NCBI RefSeq assembly: GCF_029227915.1
Contig: NC_079883.1
Location: forward strand, 13,082,001 to 13,146,000
Direction: 5' to 3'
Length of the DNA: 64,000 nucleotides
DNA from: Hydractinia symbiolongicarpus
Taxonomy: Eukaryota; Cnidaria; Hydrozoa; Anthoathecata; Hydractiniidae
The notes under the pieces were generated by a model. It saw only the letters and a program-made list of their open reading frames with translations. It had not been told where the DNA came from and ran no database searches. Shown piece by piece: positions 1 to 27,823 of the stretch; position 1 is the stretch's first letter, and each line of letters begins with the position of its first letter. A program made the position numbers and the translations under genes.

Positions 1-7
1 TTTTTAG

Positions 8-3000
8 GATTTAAAAAAGGAGAATCAAGCAACATGGGATTTGAACAAGTGGTTTCTGTCTTGCACAAAGCCCGAGCAAATGAAGAGGCATGTTAATATT
101 TTAGTCTACTGCTTGTTTGTTTGTTTTTACTTTGTTGTTGATTGTAATCTGGCATGTTTTGTGATGCAAAAACTTGATATTATTTTTTACATATTTGTAG
201 ATATTAACGAAATATTTGAATTTGATATCAAATTCAGACTTACGACTTAAATTTGCAGAAAAATGTGGTATGCACGACGTAGCTATTGAGGTACAATTTT
301 TGCAAGCTATTCAAGGAGTTTTCAGTCAGAAAATAATACTTTTCTTATTTATTTTCTTCTTTAATATTTTTAATTTTTATATTTATTTACTTTATATAAT
401 TTTTGGTGATGTAATTGGTTCAAATCGCTTTTAGACATTGGTACAGATGCGTGACAGAAGAGGCATGGAAGAATACCGTTTAAAAATTGGCAGCTCTTCA
501 AAATATAGACAAAAGATTAATGATTTACTTAACAATTCTGTGAGTGTAGACTTTATGGCTTCCTAATCATCCTAAGCTTTTATAACATTTTTTTTCTTTA
601 AAAAATTTGCAAAACTTCTTGCCGTTTGTTACCTTTAACTGTTTTCTAACTTTAGCCTTCTTTCTTTTACTTTTGATTTTCTTTTTATAATTGTTTCCTC
701 AAAAAAATTTTTTTCAACTCTGTCTCTTATGTATGGTGGCCCATCGGTGTCAACGTAAAAAATATGATGGATATGTCAAACTAAAAAGAAAAAAAAGATA
801 AAAAGATAAAAAATTAAATCAATAAAAAGTAATATTAAAAAATTCAAATAATTAGAATAAAAAAAATGTTTTTATAATGATAAACAATTTATTAAGAAAA
901 AAATCTTATATAAGAAAAGATTCTTTTTTAAAAAAAACAAGAAGCCCTGGGGGCTCTAAGAATTTCCGCTCGCTACCAAAATATTTGATGAAAACCTGCT
1001 AATTCGTTGTGTTATTGTGCTAAACATTTGAGGAGGTTTGGTGCATGAACCTCTGAAGATAAAGCACACAAGTGACATTATATCTTACAACAAACGCAAA
1101 CAAAACGAAACGTGTCATAATAAACTCACATTTTAAAATAAATTGCTAACAAAAAATACAGCCTAACATTCATGGTAAGTCTTGCGATTGAAACGTGTAT
1201 GGTCTTAAACGGCATTTAGTTGACAAAAAATCAAAATTTTGCTGTGACCATCATTTTCAGCATACTTTTTTTATTAACTGTGCCAATTTTTGTCGAAAAT
1301 AAAGCAGTTTTAATTTTTGGTTAAATTTTGGCCTAAAATGACATTTAGGTGACAAAAATCAAACTTTTGTACCATCATCATCTTCAGCATACTTTTTTTG
1401 TTAACTGTGCCAGATTTAGCCGAAAATAAAATGGTTTTAATTTTTGGATCAATTTTGTCCTAAAATGACATTAAAGGTGGCAAAAAATCAAAATTATTAT
1501 GTCACCATTATGTTCAGCATACTTTTTTTGTTAACTGTGCCAAATTTTGTTGAAAACAAATACTAATTTTGTCCTGAAACATCATTTAGATGAGTTCCCA
1601 GTAGTTGGGGAGCTTGGGTGCGAAGTTTACATCTGTGAAGGAGGAACGTGTAATCCCAGGGTCGATTTTTTCTCAAAAAATGCTCCAAAAGAAAAAAACG
1701 ACGGTTTTAAAGAATTTCCTACGCCTTCGGGCGCGGAAATTCAATGAAAAAAAATTACACGGTGTGGCCCAGCGCTATCAGTGTCACAAGCCCTGCAATT
1801 GGTCATGGTTTTATTCACCGCGTAACTAAGCACGCTCTTTCGTTGTGTTTATTTATTCAATGAGGTGAAAAACATGGCGGAAGCAAATGCGAGGAATGAA
1901 AAGTTTAAGAACTTTAAAAAAGAAAAATTAGTGAAAAAAGGAATAGAAGTGAAGACAAGGATAAGAAGGGGTAGAAGGTACATTCCATCATGGTTCAAAA
2001 AATGAATCCAGTGGCAACTGGTAAGTTGAAGAAATACGAACCAGAAAGAGCTAGGGACTTCGTAGACTTTTCAGAATATTCAAGTTTATCTCTGGACAAT
2101 GTCAAAAGAGCATGCGAGAAGTATTATGGCGAACCTGAAGGATCGTGCGATGTCTTGTATAGTGAGAGAGGACCATCATGTATTGAGGATGATCAGATAA
2201 TAGGCAAAAAAGTTTTGCTTGTTCGATTTTTAGCAACAGCAAAAGTATCGACAGATTATATCAACAGCCAAAAATGTTCTGACCTACACCAAAGGAACTT
2301 GTCTTCTATTTATAATAAATCGAGGAATGCGTATTCAGACTCAACAAGTTCCATCAAACGAAGAAAGAGAATTGTATGTTCAAGCATTAATAGCAGTGTG
2401 TTTCCAAAGTCAGTAAATCTGGGAAACTTATTAAACCAAAAGAGGAATGCACAACTGATATAGTGTTAGAATCATTTGAAATAAACGAGAAAAAATGGTT
2501 TAAGAGCGATAGTAAACTTTTCCATGTCGAAAAGGAACATTTTGCAGAAGGAGCATTTCGTTATGCATTTAAGGCTTATACAATGGAAAATTATGTGAAT
2601 AAACAGTATGTTATTAAAAAATTTAAATCTTCAACCTGGAAAAATGTAGCACACTAATATGGTATGAGTTTAGAGGAACACACCCGAAAACAGATCCAGA
2701 TGCACATGGCTGCTCAAGCAATAACAAACCGTTTGAAAAAGCGGACAAAATCTTTGGCGAGTTTTGAACAATTTTTTATTTACAATAATGTTTATTTTGC
2801 AAATCTTGCGAATGAACCTGTAACAGTTGAACCCTTTGTGCCTGGGAACTTTAAAAAGTATATAAATAATGATGGGGTGCCAGTACAAAATAAAGTACCC
2901 CTTGAAAAGGATTTGTATGCTAAGGCTGAATGTTTGGCCCACTTCTCATATCAAGATAGCCAAGAGAGGCTACTTCTAGTTGATTTACAAGGGAGTGATT

Positions 3001-5546
3001 ATACACTATATGATCCTGAGATTGCTACGTCTAATGACCTAGAAATGGATAATGAAAGATATTTTTGCTCTGGTAATTTGAATGAAATGGCGATTGATAA
3101 TTTCTTTAGCCAGCACAAATGCAAGCTGTATTGCAAACTTCTGTCGTTAACAGAAATAGAAATGGATTCAGAGGAGGACAAATAGTCCAGTCTGAAGTAC
3201 AAATAGTCCAGTCTGAAGTGGATTAGCTTTTTGTATGTTATTTTGTTATATATTATGTTACAAAGAATGATATAATTTAATATATGTGTCCAGTTACTAA
3301 AAATTAAGCAGTTCCACCTTGCGATATTGAAAGCTGTGATTTCAAAAACTTAAAAGCTGTGACTAATTCATTACACTTTAAACATAGCGGATCAGGAAGT
3401 ACATCAGTAAAACTTTCAACTTCTTCAGTGGAATAGTGATTTGGTAGACTGTCCAAATGTGCCAATTCACTTACTTCCTCCAAAGACTCCTCAGTTATGT
3501 TGATATGTTTGTCCTCAGCGTTATATTTTTCTGGGAATGAAAACATGTGATTAGGTATTCCAGTTGGTAATTCTAATCCTGATTGATGCCTTATGCGATA
3601 AGAGTTCCACATACGACAAAATGTATCGCATTCTCTTTGAACTACAGGAATGAAAATATAGGATAGCATTTTACGATCGAATGTGCAACTCGGGTCATAC
3701 AAATGGGATAATAGTAAGACCATACACTGCTCCTTTAAGTATTTTTCGAACCGTTCATGCAAATCCTTCCACCATCTTTCTATTTTGTTAGAGGTTGATT
3801 TCCCATACTCAATACACTTAGTGCTGTCCTCCAGATCACAGAATTTGTCAACTAAGTATGCATGTATCGTTGCCATTACTCCAGTCTCGCTTCCACGATC
3901 CATGCGTAAATACATAGGCAATTTCTTTGTTTCTAGAAGATACTCAGTGTAGAATTTTCCAATCAATTTTGGGTCAGAGTTCGACGTCCATACTTAAGAA
4001 AAATTATTTTTCTGGAAAACGTGTCTAGACAACCATACACGGCGAGAGGAAATGTGGAATTCTGATATCCCATCATTTTGTCATGGCCATCAAGAGAAAA
4101 AGTCCATCCTGGCCCATCAGAAATAAACGGTCTTTTGAGAGTTTTTTTTTTTTTTTTTCACATTTCTAGACCCCATTCCATCAGGATCTAAATCGAATAA
4201 CACATCTGCTACAAGATTCCTAGGTACACAAATATGGTGTTCCGTTCTGAGTTTATGATTCATGGCGCGATATCCTAGTAATTTGCCAGGACCTTGCAAC
4301 TCACATTGAACGGCTTCCTTAACAGTTGTTAAAGGCGTTGCATTGTCGACATACTTTATATGAAAAAATTTCAATCGCCTGGCTAAGGTTGGAACACTCC
4401 AGCAGTATTGTGGATACTTCTTTCGAACAAAGTTTCATATTCTGTTTCACGTAACATTTCAGTTCCTCATGCAAAGAAATATCTTTGCGCCAATCAGCCA
4501 TGTTGTCTCATTTAAACAAGCCCTGCATAAGTTACGCGTATAGAGCAGACCAGCGGTGTGAAGGGGAACTTCCCGGTGATCTTGATTTTGATACTCATGG
4601 GCCACGTCGACGGTTTTCATTTTAAAGAAAAAGAAAAGAAAGAGAAACAATACAACAATTTTGTTTTTACTTTATATATTTATACTTTAAATAAATAATA
4701 ATTAAAAAAATAATAAAATTAAAATAATAATTAAAGAAAAAACAACATTTATTCATTTTATTGCTTTTTTTACGTTGATCTCAATGGGCCACCATACTTA
4801 TGTTTATTTCTCTGGATTTTTTAATTTATTTTTTTCCTATTTTATCAAAAAGTTAATTTTTCAACTGTGATCATGACTTTGGCAATGTTACTTTCAAATA
4901 TTGCAGCATTCCCAGGAGTTAATTGAGTAAACACATGATTTTTTTTCTCAAAAAATTATTCTTTTAAAACTGACTATCCTTCTAAATACTTTTATTTTAT
5001 CTATCGATGTGTGGTACCTCAGACATGTACCTAAATTTTCTGACAGAGTTGGATTCATACCTTAAACCTCGGAGTTTTAGATTTGCTAAGGATGTATCTC
5101 AGTTTTGCTAAGGATGTATCTAAGGTATCATCAGTTTTGCTAAGGATGTATCTCAGCCATTAGTCCATAGGGTAAATAGTTGTTAATAAATTGTTGAAGG
5201 TCGAAGTTGAACTTCTGTTATCTGTCGATGGGTAGTACCACTTAAAGGTTAACTAAATTTCTTGTAAGATGAAGGGTAGCTACATCTAGGCCGGAGTGAC
5301 GATCTGTCCTAAGATTGAATGGCAATCTTGTTACTTTCAATTGTTTGTATTTTTTATTCTTAAAAACTAGTTTTCATCTCTCGCCATCTTTCTTTTACTT
5401 TTCATTTGTTTATAATTGTTTCCTCAAAAAATTATTTTTCAACTTTTACCATCTTTCTGTTACCTTTAATTTTTGTTTGTAATTTTTTCTTGAAAAGTTA
5501 TTTTTATTTTTTTACATCTTTTTTTTAGCAAATAAAATGGCGTTGA
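8..5546 (+). CDS. VIPAS39: VIPAS39 / SPE-39 (VIPAR), C-terminal part
   Basis: The end of a SPE-39/VIPAS39 homologue, the VPS33B partner that works in endosome-lysosome and apical membrane trafficking. Four coding exons are visible: 8-87, 201-290, 435-539 and 5529-5546 (stop TGA). Joined in phase they give about 96 residues with family landmarks: GFEQVVSVLHKA, then NSDLRLKFAEKCGMHDVAIE, then EEYRLKIG and INDLLNNS, ending in the five-codon exon QIKWR. From memory the human protein ends in a very similar QIRWKN, so the tiny last exon is convincing. The first intron uses a GC donor at 88-89. The donor at 540 (GTGAGT) is strong. The last intron is nearly 5 kb because a 4,065-bp transposon sits in it. 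The gene begins before the window. Reading through the 540 donor would instead add VSVDFMAS and stop at 564-566; I consider that less likely. Confidence 0.88.
732..762 (+). repeat. Left terminal inverted repeat of the 4-kb transposon
   Basis: Begins TATGGTGGCCCAT directly after the CTTATG target duplication (726-731). Pairs with 4766-4796 over about 31 bp with a five-base mismatched block in the middle. Confidence 0.9.
1217..1590 (+). repeat. Three-copy tandem repeat of about 127 bp
   Basis: Three diverged units start near 1217, 1346 and 1473. Each contains a GTGACAAAAAATCAAA-like start, the core CAGCATACTTTTTTTGTTAA, CTGTGCCAAATTT, and an AAAATGACATTTAG-like end. The third unit is shortened. 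It lies in the subterminal part of the transposon, just before the alpha-kinase gene; such repeats are often transposase-binding regions, but that role is a guess here. Confidence 0.8.
1874..3185 (+). pseudogene. Alpha-kinase (MHCK/eEF2K type) carried by transposon, frameshifted
   Basis: A decayed gene for an atypical alpha-kinase. The probable start is ATG at 1874 (MAEANARNEKF), with a basic N-terminus. A frame change in an A-run near 2000 leads into a region with VDFSEYSSLSLDNVKRACEK and SCDVLYSERGPSC, a small N-terminal module I do not recognise. The coding signal changes frame again near 2230 and near 2405, then enters the kinase domain: EGAFRYAFKAYT (N-lobe loop), YVIKKFK (likely ATP-binding lysine), an in-frame TAA at 2655-2657, then EPFVPGNFKKYINNDG, LLLVDLQGSDYTLYDPEIAT and a Cys-rich GNL-type ending, SGNLNEMAIDNFFSQHKC, with paired cysteines as in the family's zinc module. 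Three frameshifts and one stop make it a pseudogene here. The stop at 3183-3185 overlaps a tandem repeat. Confidence 0.8.
3178..3220 (+). repeat. 21-bp tandem duplication at end of alpha-kinase gene
   Basis: The unit ACAAATAGTCCAGTCTGAAG occurs twice back to back (3178-3198 and 3199-3219). The first copy contains the kinase stop codon. Confidence 0.85.
3304..4620 (-). pseudogene. Integrase-core DDE transposase of the 4-kb transposon, frameshifted
   Basis: The likely transposase of the element that contains it. Reading from ATG at 4620 leftward: a short N-terminal part; a segment with ADWRKDISLHEELKCYVKQ; LKFFHIKYVDNATP, typical of the helix-turn-helix region before the catalytic core; then FSLDGHDKMMGYQ and YGCLDTFSRKIIFL with the first catalytic Asp; then LRMDRGSETGVMATIHAYL with the second Asp; and STSNKIERWWKDLHERF with the catalytic Glu. 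This matches the integrase-core proteins widespread in fish and cnidarian genomes. The frame breaks near 4500, 4385, 4158 (a long T-run on plus) and 3995, so this copy cannot make the full enzyme. The longest intact piece is 3304-3966. It ends 118 bp from the kinase stop, in convergent orientation. Confidence 0.82.
4766..4796 (-). repeat. Right terminal inverted repeat of the 4-kb transposon
   Basis: Read on the minus strand it starts TATGGTGGCCCAT and ends in TCAACGTAAAAAA, mirroring 732-762. It is followed on plus by the second CTTATG copy at 4797-4802. Confidence 0.9.
5078..5160 (+). repeat. Short tandem repeat, about 22-bp unit
   Basis: The phrase TTTGCTAAGGATGTATCT occurs three times in the host part of the VIPAS39 last intron, with the later copies spaced by short linkers. 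Confidence 0.75.
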
Positions 5547-6023
5547 TGTTGCTGGACAATGTAGCTGCCAATAGAAGTCCTTAACGAAATATGATACTCA
5601 AAGAAGTTTTTAAACTTGATAAAGAAAATTGAAATGATGTTAACCATGTGTATATATTCAGTTTATCTTATTTTTATATGTAACTCATACACCTTATTGT
5701 ATACATAGCAGTAAAAACCTTTTTTTGTAAAAAATATAATTTTGCTCTGTCCTCTATAAGTTTTTTTTACCGAAAATTCTATTTATTTCTAAAGCTTATT
5801 GTTTTAAATGCGTACAGATGAACTCTCCCTAAACTAGCCTAGAATACACATGAACTAAAAATAGCTAGATTGATTAAAAGATGTTACAAGGAGAGACACA
5901 AACAACCTAAAAACCTACCGATACTGCCTGTTAAATGAAATTTAAGTAGTGAAAAATGAAGTATTTTATTTTCTTTGTTGAAATAAACTATGTTTAAATA
6001 TCAATTCCCTTCAAGTAATCTTC
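5547..6023 (+). other. VIPAS39 3' untranslated region and spacer
   Basis: No coding signal. This is AT-rich sequence after the VIPAS39 stop. An AATAAA at 5982-5987 could be the polyadenylation signal, only about 40 bp before the tRNA gene, but an earlier site is equally possible. Confidence 0.5.
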
Positions 6024-6106
6024 ACCGAGATGGCCGAGTGGTTAAGGCGTTGGACTTAAGTTCCAATGGACGAATGTCCGCGTGGGTTCGAACCCCACTT
6101 TCGGTA
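6024..6106 (+). tRNA. tRNA-Leu (anticodon UAA)
   Basis: An intact type II tRNA. The acceptor stem is ACCGAGA (6024-6030) paired with TTTCGGT (6099-6105), discriminator A at 6106. The A box is TGGCCGAGTGG. The anticodon stem TTGGA/TCCAA encloses the loop CTTAAGT, giving anticodon TAA. A long variable arm follows, as expected for leucine. The T arm contains GGTTCGAACCC (B box). There is no intron. A T-rich run shortly downstream can terminate RNA polymerase III. All stems pair with at most one wobble, so it looks functional and not SINE-derived. Confidence 0.95.
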
Positions 6107-9100
6107 AAACATCACTTTTCATTTTTTTTTTAATATTTTTTACACTGGATATTTTTGCTTATCAAACCAGGCTTTTTTATTTCGGACCCAATACAACTTT
6201 ATTTAAACGTTTTGGTTTTTTTTTTGAATCGTCATATCACAAATGTTGAAACGATAATTTAAACTTTTATCTCCATTTCCAACGCAATGCTACAAACGCC
6301 ATTGTTTATTTTAAAGCATCAGGGTGTTTCGGCTCTTCTTCTTTGATAATATGGTCATTTTTTTTCCACGGAAGAGTCGAAGAACAACTAAAACTTATAG
6401 TTGGATACGTGTTTATGTTTACATTACTCCCCCAAAACATCCTTGTGTTCCTGGGCATCTTGTAGGTAAGAGGACCTGGGAACGAGGTTGTCTAGTTTAA
6501 CTTGTCTGAAAAATGTCGGTTATCCAAAGCGGGAACAGGTAAGTTGGCGCGGTGCTATCATGGTTGCTTCTAAAAAAATAAGGGAACTGTGAGCTCTGTG
6601 ACAAATAGTACAAACAAACAGGTTTTAACTAAGTGTATCAAGGAAATATTAGCTTTAAAAATACAAACGCATACCTTATCATTTAAAAATGTCAGTAGAA
6701 AAGTGATTATAAATATTGACTAATATTTTTTTACTGACAAAATATTTTTTGACGATCGACAAGTAAATGGAAACGTTTCTGTTTGTAGTTAAAATTGGTA
6801 TAGAAAAATAGATCATATTTTTTAAGCCAAGCAGTTCCTAAGTAGATGAAAAGTTGTTGGTAACTTTTAGTCGACAAAAAATGACCAAATTTGTTCAACT
6901 TATATTTTGGCGACGAAAATTTTATGGACCTTTCTTTCAGGGGTAAGGTATCGGAAACGTGTGTTGTGTAGAATGCGGGACTTGGGCCGGAATGCCAGGC
7001 ACGTGGGTGCGAAATTATAAGTCTACAGAGAAGGGACATTTGATAATTTAAACTTTGACAAATGAGAATTTTTTTACGTTGACAGTGCATTGAAATTTAC
7101 TAGAGAATAACAAAAATTCAGGGGGAATTTAAAAAACTTATTTCGGGATCGCCGTACACCCGATCACTGCAATGACCTTGTGTAAGAAGTTTAAGCGAAT
7201 TTTTAGGGTTTAACTTTTGCGATTTCGTGCATATAAAAACTGTCTAATAAAAACATTTTGCAAGTAGCAAAAAGTATAACAATTCTTAGAATTATCATAT
7301 TCCATAATTTTACAATATTCATAACGTTTTTCTTGGAAAACTTCGCCTAGTTACTTTAAGAAAATCGAAAGCGTTTCTGTCATCACATACGTTCTTTTGT
7401 GCGATTTCAATGCTCTATTGCTTCTATTTTAGGTTTTAATTTAGGAATAAATGAATCATGGAAACACCCAGTGGTAAATCTTATTCTAAGGCAGTGTGAC
7501 CATGGCCTATCCGAGCAGACGCTGCAAACGATCATCTGTATAGATTTTTTCTTTCTTTCGGGAGTAACAAAAACTTGACACGTGAAAATGAAAATATGTC
7601 ACTGTGGTGTGTGCATGTTGTAGCCCGGATTCGTGACTCTCATCCCTTACTGCGATTGAGCAGCAGATAACGGCGACATTGGACAAACATTCTAAATGTT
7701 AAAACCTTTTTTACTTTGAAAATCATATCAATAATTCTTTTTAAAATGCCACTCCCATCTCTGTTCCAAGGGCTTCCTTTTCGCAATTTAAGCTTGAATT
7801 CCTTGGCTCCTAAAGTTTAAAGTAATCTTTATTTTTAGGGATTTACCAGCCTTGGTATGCTTGTAAAGTGATGCTTTTTTAAAAGAAGGCCTTAAGTTTT
7901 AAAACATATTTTTAGGAGTTCTAAGGTTTTTTTTTATTCCCTGGCCAAATTGAAGGCTCTTGTTCTAATAAAACTGTTCTAAGCGTTCAAATGAAAAGCA
8001 ATAAGATTGGTCAGCTTGTACCTTTCACCCTCTTTTGCTACATTTATTCAATAGTTTACAAAATTAAATAGATAGTGTTACAAATACATCAACAACTAAA
8101 AAAAGTTGAAAGCACTTCGTAGGTGGAATGCTGTAGATAAAAATGGCTAGCCATAAAAACAGGGAAATAATAGACAATTAGTGCCCACGTGTAGAAAATG
8201 ATCATCACTTTTAAGTATAATTTTTCCGTATTTTTTATTTTCGCTATTAAGTATCCTATAAAAGTTATTGAGACCAAATTTTAACCAATCACAAATCTAG
8301 ATGATGTAGGCGACATAAGGTCTACATAACTATATTTACACAATAAAATATTGAGGAGAATTGAGAAGAGGGGTTGGGGAGAAAACTTTACTCAATTTTG
8401 CTTTGTCCATTGATTTTTCATCAATTTGTCCAACACAATTTTTCATTGTGTAAATAGAGCTTAAAGAAACAAAGGAAAGATATATATATATGAAGTTACA
8501 GCAATATGAAAAAATGAATTTTTGTCAGTTATTATCGGACATCCTCCAATATACAATAAATTAATTAACAAAGCTCGCTCGCTAAAGACTAAAAAATGCA
8601 ATTAAAAAATAAATTCTACAGGTATTATTATATCAGAATAGTGGTACTCGTGAATAGTAACGGTAAGACGCTCAAGAATAAGGTGATACAGCGTGGGACG
8701 TTCTACAAGTGCGATTTGTAGGCACTAAATATGTAAAAAAAGAACCCTTACATGTTTGGCACGTGTAGACAGGACTTAAAAATAATTTTTTCGTACTGCG
8801 AGAAAGTTTGACTTAGATACAGCTTCTTATGCCATTTTACGTTTACGGCGCACGATTCATTTTACGCTTACGGCGCACGATTCATTACATAAGCTAAAAT
8901 ATAAACATCCTTTGTTTGTCACGTGACTTCACCGAATCACGTGACTGTATATCTTTCACACAACCAGCTAAAGAACAACAGCGTCAGGCATTCTTAATAG
9001 GTCATTTCGTTTCACTCGATTATTTTCTAATGAGTGCGTAACAGCATTTGCTTCAACGTCCATTCGCATTTGAACCATCAAGACTATATATCTTGTTTTG

Positions 9101-9132
9101 ATAACTTACTCTTCGGCATTCGTCATCAGCTT
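6107..9132. other. Spacer between the tRNA and the MARK 3' end
   Basis: I find no supportable gene. It probably contains the 3' untranslated region of MARK (minus) in its right part. It holds one degraded fold-back piece near 6449-6495 (CCTGGGAACGAGGTTG), a 28-bp tandem duplication (8833-8884, motif TTACGGCGCACGATTCA twice) and two close E-boxes at 8918-8945. The open frame at 6731-7090 has no family features. Confidence 0.5.
8918..8945. promoter_or_regulatory. Paired palindromic E-boxes (CLEAR-like)
   Basis: GTCACGTGAC at 8918-8927 and TCACGTGAC at 8937-8945. The first equals the CLEAR consensus bound by TFEB/MITF-type bHLH-zipper factors. It lies about 190 bp beyond the MARK stop codon, so it may be in a 3' UTR or an enhancer. 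The motif is short, and function is not shown by sequence alone. Confidence 0.35.
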
Positions 9133-26131
<16,999 letters not shown>

Positions 26132-27495
26132 TTCTGCCTTGTAATTTTAAAAAAATATTACCAATAAAATAATCTACATTCCCTTTAAAATTTCAACATT
26201 TACTCGTAAATACCAATTAAACCATGTAAAGATAACAACTCTTCTATAAAGCAGCAATATCCAAAATAAACGCCTTTTATTACGACCAAAATGTTTGTGA
26301 TTAATCTTTATGTTGTCCTTGAAGGTGTAGGATTTACGGTTTGTGAGCTACTATTCTTATATTTACTCAAAATTATGGTAAGCAAGGGTTACTAATTTAG
26401 ATGTCACAGCAACACGAAAGAAAGCGTATTATTTTGGTACAAATTTCACTTTGTTTCTGTTCTTTCTGCAACACTTCAAACTCAAGCAAACAACACTCTT
26501 CTATCGGTCCCAGACTTCCAACTTTTTGAATTACAGTGCAAAATTACGGAATGGAATGTGTTCTGCGTTGCAGATAATAGGGGTTGGGCGATTAGCGAAA
26601 GTGGTAACAGAGAGAGAGCGAGAAAGAAGCGTAGAAAGTAAAGGCAAATCAAGCAACGAATTTTTTAGAGGACTTGACATGAAAACAACCGATTGAAAAC
26701 AGTCCGTCTTAATAATGAAAATGGTTTAGCTTGTTCTCGAAGTAGTGTTTAGCTTGTAAAATGCGAAAATGGCCAGTCTTTTGTTGAACTCGAGGAATTA
26801 ATTATGTACCATCAACGCCTAATTAAATGAATTTACAATCATAATTATAAAATTATTCTTGCTCTCTTTAGGCGAAAAAAACTTTGATTTCACAATAAAG
26901 TTGCATGGTGTGCTTTTCTGTTTGTTGGAGAGTCAATGTCACCATTCCAGGGGTTCTAACGGTTAAAATTAGATCGAGGTAGCATTTTTATTAAAGACAG
27001 AGATTAATTTTATCTAATTTAAAGCCAAATTAAACCGGATACTTGAATTTAACTGGGTTTATTTCGTATGTAGCAAACATTTTAAACAAAATAAATGACC
27101 CTTATCCCACCCGAGCGAGGCAAACATTACATTTGCAAACTAATTCTCGTCCCCACGGCTTTATGAGCATTTTCGTACCCAGAGCTCTTTGAGGGTTCAT
27201 CTCAAAGAGGATTGGAGTCGAGAATGCTTTTTGTTGAGATAAACAAAGAGCATATTACGTACCTTATTTCTCATCTTGATCGATTTATGCACCGGCACAC
27301 AGATTCTGATTTTTTCATCAATATTATATGAATGTTTCTGATATAGTGAACGCGAAGCCTTCTTCACATTTTTTTTGCTAAAATTAAAACAATTGCTGGT
27401 GATACTGCTAGATTAATTTTAAACTTAATTTACGATCGTTTTACCTACTAAATTACTGACCGACTCAGGTCATATGTCAGGTCAACGGCTATCAC
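26132..27495. other. Region upstream of the MARK start
   Basis: Expected 5' untranslated region and promoter of MARK (minus strand). I cannot fix a transcription start. No other coding region is supported; the small frame at 26451-26696 shows no family features. Confidence 0.45.
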
Positions 27496-27592
27496 CAACC
27501 TCGTTCCCAGAGCTTTTTTCTTTCACCGTTGCTTCGATTCCTTGTCGAAAGAAAATAGAAAAAAGAGACAACAGGCCCTGGAATCGAGGTTG
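27496..27592. repeat. Fold-back element, about 97 bp
   Basis: Starts CAACCTCGTTCCCAGAGC and ends GGCCCTGGAATCGAGGTTG; the interior arms (TTTTTTCTTTC and GAAAGAAAATAGAAAAAA) pair as well. It is a member of the family of short hairpins with CTCGTTCCCAG-type ends in this spacer. Confidence 0.8.
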
Positions 27593-27823
27593 CGGCTATC
27601 GCATGTAAAATATAACGTTATTCGCTTTCAACTTTAAGAGAACCTTTGCCCTCTTAAAAAGGCAAACTGTGAAATGTTGACAATGCAATGACAACAACAA
27701 AAGTAATGACGGCGATCGGCGATAAATTTGATTTTTCATTTTAAAAGCATTTTTTCTTAACTTATCTTTATGAGGTAAAACTAAATTATGTGTCCCTATT
27801 AAAGTAATTGTTACACTATAGGT

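Larger units (their letters stand above)
732..4796. mobile_element. DNA transposon with integrase-like transposase and alpha-kinase cargo
   Basis: A complete but decayed DNA transposon in the last intron of VIPAS39. Both ends start TATGGTGGCCCAT and, after five differing bases, continue TCAACGTAAAAAA (732-762 on plus; the complement of 4796-4766 at the right). The element is flanked by a 6-bp target duplication, CTTATG, at 726-731 and 4797-4802. Inside are a plus-strand alpha-kinase pseudogene (1874-3185) and a minus-strand integrase-core pseudogene (3304-4620), converging tail to tail, plus a three-copy tandem repeat of about 127 bp (1217-1590). A 6-bp duplication with an integrase-type DDE protein fits the IS3EU group of eukaryotic transposons as I remember it. 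That assignment is inference and unchecked. Confidence 0.9.

Noticed and set aside
540-566. VIPAS39 ending by read-through with VSVDFMAS
   Set aside because: A strong GTGAGT donor lies at 540, and an exon coding QIKWR plus stop at 5529 fits the family C-terminus better.
1547-1829. Small plus-strand frames inside the transposon
   Set aside because: They overlap the tandem repeats and each other, and do not connect to the kinase frame.
6449-6495. Possible full fold-back element left of MARK
   Set aside because: Only one good end (CCTGGGAACGAGGTTG) is present; the partner arm is too degraded to set borders.
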